DNA of 64,000 nucleotides, taken from positions 1-64,000 of the forward strand of contig NZ_QOIO01000017.1 of NCBI RefSeq assembly GCF_003332305.1, in the 5' to 3' direction. Below, piece by piece: positions 18,821 to 26,801 of the stretch. The translations under genes were made by a program, and so were the position numbers. Source of the DNA: Microvirga aerophila. Its GTDB lineage: Bacteria; Pseudomonadota; Alphaproteobacteria; Rhizobiales; Beijerinckiaceae. Numbering within the stretch: position 1 is the first letter of the stretch; every line of letters starts with the position of its first letter. Under the pieces are notes generated by a model. The model saw only the letters and a list, made by a program, of their open reading frames with translations, did not search any database and was not told where the DNA came from.

Positions 18821-19150
18821 TCACTTTCGGAGCTTCTCCGGCTGCCCGAGACGGTACCAGCGCTCCAGCGTCAGTACCCAGCCTCGCGGCTCGGCAAGGA
18901 CCCAGAGATCCGTCGAACAGAAGCCGAGATACTTCTCCGGCAGATTGCCCGCCACACGCCCGAACAGGACTTTTGCGGGTACGAATTCCGTGGCCCAGTT
19001 TTCTATGACCGGGGCGCTGGCGAGGTCGTCCTCGGTCGGACCGGCGCCTGCATGGATCGCCCTCAGGTTCGCGGCGAGGCGCTCGAGACGATCGGCCGTC
19101 AGGAGCATTCTGTCCATGTCAGTGAATCCATCGCCTTCAAGTTCGAACAT
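18821..19150 (-). CDS. Small WYRLG-motif protein 2, first gene of the cargo operon
   Basis: A 109-residue protein, start MFELEGDGF with TTGGAGG upstream. It is a paralog of the preceding small protein: AIHAGAGPTEDDLASAPVIE and DLWVLAEPRGWVLTLERWYR. It follows a good sigma70-type promoter (19191-19219) and a cluster of 21-bp-spaced repeats, so it probably opens the operon running down to 14320. Function unknown; small acidic helical protein. Confidence 0.65.
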   Translation of the reverse strand: MFELEGDGFTDMDRMLLTADRLERLAANLRAIHAGAGPTEDDLASAPVIENWATEFVPAKVLFGRVAGNLPEKYLGFCSTDLWVLAEPRGWVLTLERWYRLGQPEKLRK

Positions 19151-19190
19151 GCGACGCCTCCAAGGCTCGATAGAATCGAATCCTTGGGTC

Positions 19191-19219
19191 TGTATACGTC
19201 CGCGACGGCGTCCTGTCTA
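19191..19219 (-). promoter_or_regulatory. Sigma70-type promoter for the cargo operon
   Basis: On the minus strand, a -35 box TAGACA (19214-19219) and a -10 box TATACA (19191-19196) are separated by exactly 17 bp. It lies about 40 bp upstream of the ATG at 19150. The repeat cluster (19226-19284) sits directly upstream of the -35 box. Confidence 0.6.
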
Positions 19220-19225
19220 TCGAAA

Positions 19226-19294
19226 TGTCCGTTCAATGGACACGAAGCTGGTCAGATAGGACACGAAATGGCTAGAAAAGGACAATTGTTGACA
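19226..19294. repeat. Three GGACA repeats at 21-bp period plus one inverted TGTCC, between divergent genes
   Basis: GGACA begins at 19238, 19259 and 19280, exactly 21 bp (two helical turns) apart. The first two extend to GGACACGAA, and an inverted TGTCC lies at 19226-19230. On the plus strand a perfect -35 TTGACA (19289-19294) follows. The layout suits cooperative binding of the XRE regulator on one DNA face. An alternative is a cluster of transposase-binding sites at a Tn7-like end, which are also repeats of about 20-22 bp. Confidence 0.55.
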
Positions 19295-19324
19295 AGCTCG
19301 CGTTGGCGCTGCCGATGTGACAGG

Positions 19325-19567
19325 ATGCTCGCCACGCCCAAGCTCCTCAAAGCAGCCCGTAACCTGCTTGGCCTTACCCTTGATCAAGTTGGAAAAGCCG
19401 CTGGCTTGAGTGGCAAGACCGTCGCTCGCGTCGAGGCAGGCGGAAAAAGGACGACCATCGATGCTGCTGAGGCGATCCAAGCCGTGTACGAGAGGAGAGG
19501 CGTCCAGTTTCTTCAGGAGACCGGGGAATACGGCGAGGGCCTACGCCTTCCCAAGAAGCCCAAGTGA
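19325..19567 (+). CDS. XRE-family helix-turn-helix regulator
   Basis: An 80-residue protein (start MLATPKLLKAARNLLG; an in-frame ATG at 19268 would give 99 residues). The HTH is LTLDQVGKAAGLSGKTVARV, followed by the EAGGKRTT turn and the short tail AVYERRGVQFLQETG common in small alphaproteobacterial XRE proteins. It is divergent from the cargo operon, with the repeat cluster between them, so it is probably the operon's repressor. If the -35 TTGACA at 19289 is used, transcription would start at or near the ATG, giving a leaderless or near-leaderless message. Confidence 0.8.
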   Translation: MLATPKLLKAARNLLGLTLDQVGKAAGLSGKTVARVEAGGKRTTIDAAEAIQAVYERRGVQFLQETGEYGEGLRLPKKPK

Positions 19568-19829
19568 CATTCGCGCGCCCTCTGCTGGATAGTCTCGCGG
19601 TCGCCGTCACAAGCACGGGACGGCCTCTTCCGTCAGCGCAGTTCGATCTGCCTGAGGCGAGAGCTCATCCCAGCCGGACTGTTCCCCGACATTCGTTACG
19701 ATTTCCATTGCCGTAGGCCGGGCCTGCCTGTCACAGGCCCGGCCGACGTGGCCGAGCTTGCGCTCAAGTCTGGCAGGATTGAGGCAATCGGGCTCCGTCC
19801 CCGCCATCCACAGTGCTGGAGCGACAGCA

Positions 19830-19940
19830 TCACACCCACTTCCCGGCCCCGAGCAGGCGCATGGAGTTCGCCGTGACCAGCACTGTCGCCCCCGTATCCG
19901 ACAGGATCGCGGGCCAGAGTCCCGTCAGGCCCAGGTGACG
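19830..19940 (-). pseudogene. P1B-type metal ATPase, C-terminal remnant
   Basis: The last 35 codons on the minus strand read HLGLTGLWPAILSDTGATVL, then VTANSMRLLGAG, ending in a stop at 19830. This is the invariant final transmembrane segment of Zn/Cd/Pb-exporting P-type ATPases (ZntA/CadA). Upstream the frame is lost; nothing of the rest of the ATPase (about 600 or more residues) remains. Confidence 0.8.
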
Positions 19941-20115
19941 GACCACGGCCGTCGGCATGGACGATCTACGCCATACTGCCCAGGAGCGATCCCGCCCAAA
20001 AGGAGGTAGGGCGTTGGTTAGCATGGATTCCAGGCTTGCTGGAGGTGCTTGCGCCATGTGAGAAGCGGATGTCATGGCCGGCATTGCGTCCGTGGCCACT
20101 TGGCAATCGGCGTCC

Positions 20116-20505
20116 TCAGCGCTCTCCGTCGAAACCGACCTTGGTGCGGTTCCGCCCCTCCTCCTTGGCCGCGTACAGCCCCCGGTCCGCCCGGCGCAGG
20201 ATTGAGCTGCGATCGTCGTCCGGCAGCGCCTCGGTGACACCTGCGCTGAACGTGCAGGGCAGCTCAAGCTCACCGTGCCCCAGAACCGCCGGAGGGAAGC
20301 CCTCCCGGATGCGATCGATGATGCGCGGGGCATCGTCGAGACTGACCTCGGGCAGCAGCAGCAGGAACTCCTCCCCACCCATGCGGCCCAGATGATCCTG
20401 GGCCCGCACCCTCCCCCGGCAGAACCGCGCGAAATGCTTGAGGACGTCGTCGCCCGCCTCGTGCCCGTGCGCATCGTTGATGGCCAGGCCTGGAAGCACA
20501 GGACT
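20116..20505 (-). pseudogene. Truncated diguanylate cyclase (GGDEF domain, front missing)
   Basis: The frame reads LAINDAHGHEAGDDVLKHFA ... HLGRMGGEEFLLLLPEVS ... FSAGVTEALPDD ... RRADRGLYAAKEEGRNRTKV. This is an almost complete GGDEF domain with the active-site GGEEF, but it lacks the first strand (the D.DhFK part). No input domain or plausible start remains. The left part of another truncated gene joins directly at about 20500, marking a deletion junction. Confidence 0.75.
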
Positions 20506-20710
20506 AGGCCGAGACCGCCAGAACAGGCGGGAACAACAGGGCGAAAGGATCCTTCCATGAGCCGACAAGCCCGCTCATGGCGGATGCATAGGCGATGAGC
20601 AGGAACGACTGCGACGTGAGCAACGAGTTGAGGCGGCTCGACAAGAGATCGCTCTGGAACTTGATCTCACCGCGATAGAACTTCAGCAGTTCACGTTTGT
20701 CCTCAGGCAT
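20504..20710 (-). pseudogene. Truncated membrane protein, N-terminal part
   Basis: A 68-codon frame, start MPEDKRELLKFYRGEIKFQS. It contains a coiled amphipathic head, a hydrophobic segment (SFLLIAYASAMSGLVG) and the beginning of a second (PFALLFPPVLAVSA), then stops right at the GGDEF remnant. The natural start and the abrupt end in the second membrane span indicate a gene cut by the same deletion. A functional short product cannot be excluded. Confidence 0.5.
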
Positions 20711-20759
20711 GATTGGCTCTCCTGCGGAATCTGGTGGAACGCCGAGGCCATTGTCCTTG

Positions 20760-21614
20760 TCATCGAAGCGGCGGGACGGCGAGGATGTCGACGTCGAGGG
20801 ACCGCAAGACCTCCTCGGTCACGCTCCCGAGCAGCGCCTTGGCGATTCCCGATCGGCCGTGTGTTCCGATGATCAGGATGTCAGGGTTCAGTTGCTCGAC
20901 AGCCTTGGAGATCACCTCGAACGGCGCGCCCTCCTCGATGTGCATAGACTGTCCTCGATCATCGAGTCCGTTCACCTCCAGGAACGCGGTCAGTTCCTTG
21001 GTGGCCCGCAGGCGCTCATCGGCCACGTGCCCGTCGATGGTGTCCTGGCTCAGCCCGGCATAGAACATCTGCCCTTTCGCCAGCGGCTGGAAGGCATGAA
21101 CGAGCGCAAGCCGGGCGCCACCGAGCAGCCCCAGGACCCTGCTGGTCCTGATGGCGTTCACGGACGGCTCGGACAGGGCAATGGCGGCCATCGCCGTCCG
21201 GTAGGGCCGATCCACCTCCCTGTTCACCATCAGGACCGGGAACGGACCCGTGCGGATCACGCGCTCGATGGTCGTCCCGATAAGGATGTCGCGCAGGAGT
21301 TGCTTGCGGTGGGCTCCCATGACGACGAGGTCCGCGCCCGTCGATGCGGCCGCGCGCACGATGCCGTCGAACGGGTCGCCCTCAACGACGAGCGCGCGCG
21401 ACCGGAGCCCACACAGTTCGGGAATCGCACCGGTCTGCTCGCCGAGGATCCGTCCGGCCTCGCGGCTTTCGAGCGCCACCAGGTCCGACGGCTGGTCATC
21501 GTCCACGACGTGCACGAGGGTGAGATCGGCGCCGCTGTCCCGCGCCAGCAGGCCCGCTCGCCGCAGGGCCCGTTGTGAGCGGGTCGAGAAGTCCGTCGCT
21601 GCGAGGATGTGCAT
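20760..21614 (-). CDS. Universal stress protein with two tandem Usp domains
   Basis: A 284-residue protein with two UspA domains (1-140, 150-284). Both carry the nucleotide-binding G-x2-G-x9-G(S/T)-type loop: MGAHRKQLLRDILIGTTIER in domain 1 (degenerate, GAHR) and IGTHGRSGIAKALLGSVTEE in domain 2 (canonical). Only the second site is likely to bind ATP well. AGGAGACG precedes the ATG. Tandem Usps of this kind are common members of low-oxygen stress regulons in this group; no FixK box was seen. Confidence 0.9.
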   Translation of the reverse strand: MHILAATDFSTRSQRALRRAGLLARDSGADLTLVHVVDDDQPSDLVALESREAGRILGEQTGAIPELCGLRSRALVVEGDPFDGIVRAAASTGADLVVMGAHRKQLLRDILIGTTIERVIRTGPFPVLMVNREVDRPYRTAMAAIALSEPSVNAIRTSRVLGLLGGARLALVHAFQPLAKGQMFYAGLSQDTIDGHVADERLRATKELTAFLEVNGLDDRGQSMHIEEGAPFEVISKAVEQLNPDILIIGTHGRSGIAKALLGSVTEEVLRSLDVDILAVPPLR

Positions 21615-21701
21615 GGGTTCGTCTCCTGTGGGTTCGAATGTCCGGAGCTTTCACGCAACCTCAACCGGGTTCCCGCATCCCGCTTTCCGGATCGGTCTCC
21701 C

Positions 21702-21872
21702 CTACCCGATCTGGTCAATCACTTGCTTCCGGATCTCCTCCCGCGTCAGCGGGCTGGGTTGCGGCGCCCATGCCGGAATCACGGCTGCCTTTGCCTCGGG
21801 CGGCCGATGGATGTCCAACCTCTTGGTGGCCGGGATCTTGCTGGCGACCGGGATCTTGTTTCCGTCTTTCAT
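21702..21872 (-). CDS. Small hypothetical protein, 56 aa
   Basis: The frame starts MKDGNKIPVASKIPATKRLD, runs through PAWAPQPSPLTREEIRKQVI and stops with TAG at 21702-21704. GGAGAAGAAGA directly precedes the ATG, a strong ribosome-binding site. It is polar and proline-rich with a short helix at the end. It lies between usp and the decayed rnk copy. No family recognised. Confidence 0.55.
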   Translation of the reverse strand: MKDGNKIPVASKIPATKRLDIHRPPEAKAAVIPAWAPQPSPLTREEIRKQVIDQIG

Positions 21873-21949
21873 TCTTCTTCTCCTTTGGCGCTTCGGGGCG
21901 AGTCCCTGCGGCGTGTTTTCGTTGTGGACTCAGGCGTTGAGGCCGGCCA

Positions 21950-22327
21950 TTCGCTCGGGCTGGAAATGCACCCGTCGCACCCTCCGCCCGTTGGCCCCTG
22001 CCATTCCACCGACAGGCCGATGAGGGCCGCACCAACCTGTCTCAAAACCGAGACCCGTCCGGTGTCAGGGGTGCTCCTCGCCCGGATACACCAGCGTGAT
22101 GCGACGAATCTCGCCCATCACATTGTCCAGGTATTCTATCTTCGAATGCATCGTCACGACATCCGGGCGGATCGCACCGGGTGTCACGATCTCCGCACGC
22201 TCGAGTTCTTCCGCCGCATCTCGGCGGCCGTGTCGACTTGGCTGTTCACGCCTGCGGTCGCGATCCACATCAGCCGGTCGTAATCCATGGCAGATATGGT
22301 GATAGGGGGCAGGTCCACCTGTTCCAT
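21950..22327 (-). pseudogene. Decayed Rnk/GreA-type regulator (type B copy)
   Basis: Starting at MEQVDLPPITISAMDYDRLM the frame matches the N-terminus of Rnk-like nucleoside diphosphate kinase regulators. It slips after AAEMRR, resumes in another frame as ELERAEIVTPGAIRPDVVTM, is stopped after YPGEEHP at 22065, and continues in a third frame as DTGRVSVL and GAALIGLSVEWQGPTGG. At least two lesions exist. Its best relative in the window is the intact gene at 45070, which likewise follows a type A rnk gene. Confidence 0.8.
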
Positions 22328-22390
22328 TGCCTTGTCCGATATGACTCTGCGCCTGGCCGCCGTCGCGGCCAGGCATTTTGGCTCCTCTGA

Positions 22391-22945
22391 TCAGGACCGT
22401 CCGCAGACGATCACCGAGACCGGATCGCTGGCCGGAAAGGTCTCCATCAGGGCATCATCAAGTCGACGCTCAAGATCCTCCCTCGAATTGCCATGCCCAG
22501 CGCCGGACGGATCGGGGCCATTCCGGGCAGGTTCCGCGTCATCCGGCAGAAGCCTGAACTGGACATCCTCCACCACGACCTCGTGCAATGGCCCGTCTTG
22601 TCCCGTCCGGAACGGCATGCGGTCGCCCACGCGAAGGCCGAGCAGTGCGATCCCCAAGGGCGTCAGCACCGACAGTTCGGCACCCGGCCAGAGCAGGTCC
22701 TGCGGATGGACTAGGACGTGGGCGTTCGGCCGTCCGCCGTCGATCCTGTAGGTGACCTTCGCATTGGTCGAGACCACGTCGTCCGGCAGCGCGTCGGGAT
22801 GGCAGAGCGAAGCCCGCCGCAGCTCCGACATCAGGAACTCGCGATTGGGCCTGCGCCGATTGTGCTCCATGGCCGCGACGGACATGAGGCGGTTGTAGTC
22901 GTGCGTCGCGATGGTGACGCGCGGCAAGTCAATGGCTGTGTTCAT
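22391..22945 (-). CDS. Rnk/GreA-family regulator (type A) with FPASDP tail
   Basis: A 184-residue protein. The ATG at 22945 was chosen because AAAGGAGG lies 6 bp before it. The N-terminal part (LPRVTIATHDYNRL ... LRRASLCHPDALPDDVVSTN) and the GreA/B C-terminal domain (LSVLTPLGIALLGLRVGDRM) fit the Rnk family, which interacts with RNA polymerase or nucleoside diphosphate kinase. It carries an extra tail with DDALMETFPASDPVSV, a short motif otherwise seen as separate small proteins, so this looks like a fusion. It is paralogous to the gene at 44606. Confidence 0.82.
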   Translation of the reverse strand: MNTAIDLPRVTIATHDYNRLMSVAAMEHNRRRPNREFLMSELRRASLCHPDALPDDVVSTNAKVTYRIDGGRPNAHVLVHPQDLLWPGAELSVLTPLGIALLGLRVGDRMPFRTGQDGPLHEVVVEDVQFRLLPDDAEPARNGPDPSGAGHGNSREDLERRLDDALMETFPASDPVSVIVCGRS

Positions 22946-23405
22946 GGAATCCTCCTTTGCGGCCCCGACCCGGGTCAGCGGAAGCGCCGCCTTGGGCAAA
23001 CTGCCGCCCTCACCCGTAATCGGGCTTGCTGAATTCGACTGTGCGGGATGTGTCATGACCCCGAACGACGGCGGCGCGAGGCGCCTGCCCCGGTTCGGGG
23101 TTCAGCGGCCTGCGAGGAGGCGGCCTCCGCGGAGGAAGAGGATGTGATGCGAACTAATCATGACAATATCAAAGTAAGCATCAGAAGATGAGATTCAAGC
23201 CCGGTGATGCCGAGGGAGCATTCGGGATTGGTTCCTCCCTGTTGATTTCGCCTTTGCCTGGACGAAAGCTCCGATCGCCATCCTCTCATCAGGTGGCCGG
23301 AAGCCATGGGGCGCGGATCCGAGAACCCGCGCCCCAATTGCCTCATATGGGAGGGAAATGCGCGCAAGTCGTCGGCGCGCGCATCCCGCTCATGCTTCCC
23401 AGCCG
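22946..23405. other. Intergenic region with one hairpin
   Basis: No gene was found. A 9-bp inverted repeat GGGGCGCGG / CCGCGCCCC (23308-23316 and 23327-23335) lies about 70 bp past the stop of the small secreted-protein gene and may end its transcript, although no T-run follows. The rest holds only short shadow frames. Confidence 0.4.
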
Positions 23406-23645
23406 TTACTTGACGGCTCCGACAATGCTGCCCGTGTCGGCACAAGCGACCGGCACGCGGGAATTGGTCGTGCTGTCGTACACCGTCCGGCAAGGCACGC
23501 CGTCCACGAACATGATCTCGTGGGGAGCCGCATAGGGGAACAGGGAGCCTGGTGTGCCCTGAATCGGGTTGGGCTGCGCTATGACCGGACTGATCGATCC
23601 AAGGGCCATGAGACCGGCGCCCGCAAGCATGGCAATACGTTTCAT
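23406..23645 (-). CDS. Small secreted protein, 79 aa
   Basis: A Sec signal peptide, MKRIAMLAGAGLMALGSISP, with a VIAQ-P cleavage region, then a short exported domain (GSLFPYAAPHEIMFVDGVPC RTVYD...) with two cysteines (VPCRTV, VACADTG) that could form a disulfide. AGGAGAAATGC precedes the ATG. No recognised family; periplasmic or extracellular. Confidence 0.6.
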   Translation of the reverse strand: MKRIAMLAGAGLMALGSISPVIAQPNPIQGTPGSLFPYAAPHEIMFVDGVPCRTVYDSTTNSRVPVACADTGSIVGAVK

Positions 23646-23952
23646 CTCTGCATTTCTCCTTTCTCTGGTGAATCACACCTGTTTAGGCAGGTTGTGATAA
23701 TGCAATGCGCACTTGGCGATGGTCGACCAAGGCACATCCACACAAAACGTGAGCAACGTAGAAACTCAATACTGCACAAAACCCACGTTGTAGCCCATCG
23801 AAGTCTGTTCACGATGGTATTCGATGTCGGCATCGGGTGTGAACCGCGCCGCGTCGTTGCTACTCCCCTGGAGATGGGCATCGGGCCTCCATAGGACAAA
23901 TCGATTGTTTCAATGGTCCCGATAGGCTATGCCGATCTGGTGGACAGCGGGT
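23646..23952. other. Intergenic region upstream of oxyR
   Basis: This gap of about 300 bp, between the divergent small secreted-protein gene and oxyR, has lower GC around 23690-23800. It should hold both promoters. LysR proteins usually autoregulate from such a site; no clear T-N11-A pair was assigned. Confidence 0.35.
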
Positions 23953-23958
23953 ATGTCG

Positions 23959-24894
23959 ATGAACCTTCGCGATCTCCGCTACATCCTGGCCATCGCCGAG
24001 CACGGCCATTTCGGTCGGGCGGCCAAGGCCTGCCACGTCAGCCAGCCGACGCTCAGCGGTCAGGTGCGCCGCCTCGAGGATTACCTTGGCGTTGCGATCT
24101 TCGAGCGGCGGACGCGCAGCGTCGTGCCAACGGAGGTCGGCCGACGCATCCTCGATCATGCCCGGCAGGCCCTCGCCCATGCCGATGCCATCGAGGGCGA
24201 GGCGCGCGCGGCGCGCGACCCCTTCGCGGGTCCGTTGCGCCTCGGGGTCATTCCGACGGTCGGTCCCTATCTCATGCCGCTCGTGTTGAGGCCCCTGCGC
24301 GCCCGGCACCCGATGCTTTCGGTCGAGCTGTGGGAGGATGTCACCGACGATCTCATCGAGCGCCTGCGCGACGGCACCCTCGACGGCATCCTCGTGGGGA
24401 CGGAGGTGCCGGGGGCCGACCTCGCCTCGGTTCCCCTCTTCGAGGAACCCTTCCTGGCGGTGCTTCCGGCCACGCACCCTCTCGCGCATGCGGGACGGCT
24501 CGAAGGACGCGATCTCGCTCCTGACATGCTGGTCCTGGCCGACCCGCACTGCCTGCGCGATCAGACGCTTGCTGCCTGCGGAGGCCATGACGCGCGTGCC
24601 CGCGCCCTGCGGGCCGCAAGCCTGGAGACGCTCGTCAACATGGTGGCGGCCGAGTACGGCACGATGGTGATCCCGATGCTCGCGGCCCGCGTGTCCGCGG
24701 TGCGCGACGTGGTCGTCCGGCCGCTCGTCGGCGGGGTCGGCCGCACCGTTCGCCTCGTTAGCCGCAAGAGCTTCCAGCGCGGCCCCGCCCTCGATGCGGT
24801 GGCGGACGTGATCCGCGAAGCCGCGAACAACGCCATGGTCGAGTTCCTGGATGTGCTCTCCGCGCGCCCTGGCTCCGAGGGCAACGCATCCTGA
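23959..24894 (+). CDS. oxyR: Hydrogen peroxide-sensing LysR regulator OxyR
   Basis: A 311-residue LysR protein. HTH: MNLRDLRYILAIAEHGHFGR and VSQPTLSGQVRRLEDYLG. Effector domain: the redox pair Cys-x8-Cys is conserved in ADPHCLRDQTLAACG, the spacing of Cys199/Cys208 in E. coli OxyR. It oxidises with peroxide and activates catalase and peroxidase genes. ATGs at 23953 and 23959 are both possible; the second was chosen as it gives the canonical N-terminus. No catalase lies next to it. Confidence 0.88.
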   Translation: MNLRDLRYILAIAEHGHFGRAAKACHVSQPTLSGQVRRLEDYLGVAIFERRTRSVVPTEVGRRILDHARQALAHADAIEGEARAARDPFAGPLRLGVIPTVGPYLMPLVLRPLRARHPMLSVELWEDVTDDLIERLRDGTLDGILVGTEVPGADLASVPLFEEPFLAVLPATHPLAHAGRLEGRDLAPDMLVLADPHCLRDQTLAACGGHDARARALRAASLETLVNMVAAEYGTMVIPMLAARVSAVRDVVVRPLVGGVGRTVRLVSRKSFQRGPALDAVADVIREAANNAMVEFLDVLSARPGSEGNAS

Positions 24895-24983
24895 ATGGGC
24901 TTCCGTCGCCGGCTTTCATGTCGACATGATCCGGCACAGCCACCTGCCGGATCACGCCTTGGCATGCAGACGTGGAACGACCG

Positions 24984-26435
24984 CTAGCCGACGAGGACGT
25001 TCCGGAACTGCCACGGGTCGGAGGCGTCGATGTCCTCGGGGAAGAAGCCGGGGCGGTTGGCGAGCGGCGTCCAGTCCGTGTAGACGCCGACGACCGACCC
25101 CAGGTAGGGCATCTGCACCTCGAGGCAGCGGCGGAAGTCGATGTCGTCCGCTTCCACGATCCCGGCATTGGGGTTCTCCAGCGCCCACACCATGCCGGCG
25201 AGCACCGCGGACGTCACCTGGAGGCCGGTGGCATTCTGGTAAGGCGCGAGCTTGCGCGTCTCCTCGATGGAGAGCTGCGAGCCGTACCAATAGGCGTTCT
25301 TGCCGTGGCCGTAGAGCAGCACGCCGAGTTCGTCGATGCCGTCGATGATCTCGTCCTCCGTCAGGATGTGGTGCTTCCCTTGGAACTGTCCGGCATTGCC
25401 GAACATCTCGTGCATCGAGAGCACGGCGTCGTTCGCCGGGTGATAGGCGTAGTGGCACGTCGGGCGGTAGGTGACCTTTTCGCCCTCGCGCACGGTGAAG
25501 TAGTCCGCGATCGAGATCGACTCGTTGTGGGTGACGAGGAAGCCGTATTGCGGGCCAGGCGTGGGGCACCAGGTGCGCACCCGCGTGTTTGCGCCGGGCT
25601 GGAGCAGGTAGATCGCGGCGCCGCAGCCCAGGTCATGTGTGCGGCCGTTCTCCGGCATCCAGGTCTCGTGCGTGCCCCAGCCGAGTTAGGCCGGCTGCAA
25701 GCCCTCCGAGACGAAGCCCTCCACGGACCAGGTGTTGACGAAGGTGCCCATGGGCTTCGGGTGTTCGGCGCGCTGGGTGTCGCGCTCGGCGATGTGGATG
25801 CCCTTCACGCCCACGCGCTGCATGAGGCGCGCCCAGTCCTCGCGCGACTTCGGCTCCTCGTGTTCGAGGCCGATCTCCTTGGCGACATTGAGGAGCGCCT
25901 GCTTCACGAACCAGGACACCATGCCGGGATTGGCGCCGCAGCAGTTCACCGCCGTGGGGCCGCCCGGCGACCTGCGGCAGGCCTCGAGGATGATCTCACG
26001 CAGGGCGTAATTGGTGCGTGCCTCCGGCCCTGCGCTCCTGTCGAAGTAGAAGCCGGCCCAGGGCTCCGCCACGGTGTCGACGTAGAGCGCACCGAGCTCG
26101 CGGCAGAGTTCCATGATGTCGCGCGAGGAGGTGTCCACCGAGACGTTCACGCAGAAGCCCTGCCCGCAGCCTTCCGTCAGGAGCGGCGTGAGGATCTCGC
26201 GGTAATTGTCCGGCGTCAGCGCCTTGTTGATGAGGGTCACGCCGCGCACGTCGAGCATGCCGCGGTCCGTGTCGACGGGATCGATGACCGTGAAGCGGTT
26301 CCTGTCGAACTCGAAGTGCCGTTCGATCAGGGGCAGCATGCCCTTGCCGATCGAGCCGAAGCCGATCATCACGATCGGGCCGGTGATGCGGCCATGGATG
26401 GGCGAGTGGTCATTCCTGGTTTCGGTTGTGTCCAT
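24984..26435 (-). pseudogene. hss: Homospermidine synthase split by one in-frame stop
   Basis: One continuous reading frame of 483 codons on the minus strand matches homospermidine synthase. The NAD-binding front is IVMIGFGSIGKGMLPLIERH, with NCCGANPGMVSWFVKQ in the middle. The rest continues GWGTHETWMPENGRTHDLGC, then VTHNESISIADYF, and ends RNVLVG. TAA at 25686-25688 (codon 250) interrupts it where the family has Glu (QPA-stop-LGWG), a single G-to-T change from GAA. There is no frameshift and both halves look fully conserved, so the mutation is recent or is a sequencing error. The normal enzyme makes homospermidine from putrescine and spermidine. Confidence 0.88.
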
Positions 26436-26770
26436 GGGGGTTCACTTGGCCACGCGAGAGGTGGCGGAAAGGTTTCAGTGGGGATGGCCACGACAGTGGG
26501 CATCGACGGATGGAGTTGTCTGGAGGTGACCCATTCACGCGCGCCTGACGGCCGGATTGAGGCTGGTTGGTCGACCCGCCGTTGCCCAATCCCGATGCAA
26601 CCTCGAACCCCTGATCGGCAACATGCCCGCTGGACCCGACCGCGCCGCAAGCTTGGTTGCCGGACAGGTCAGGTGGAGGTGTCGGTTGGCCTGAGCACGG
26701 TCAGGTGCCGCTGCGAACCGGACGCCGGAGCGATCGATGCTGCTGGATGGGACGGGCAGGCGCCCTTGGT

Positions 26771-26801
26771 CCCCGAGCTCGGATGCGTGTTGAGCTCGGG
26801 G
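26771..26801 (-). terminator. Hairpin directly after micro-ORF copy 1
   Basis: Perfect 10-bp arms CCCCGAGCTC (26771-26780) and GAGCTCGGGG (26792-26801) with an 11-nt loop. On the minus strand it begins at the base right after the micro-ORF stop. There is no T-run, so it may be a terminator, an mRNA stabiliser or part of a repeat element. Confidence 0.6.
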
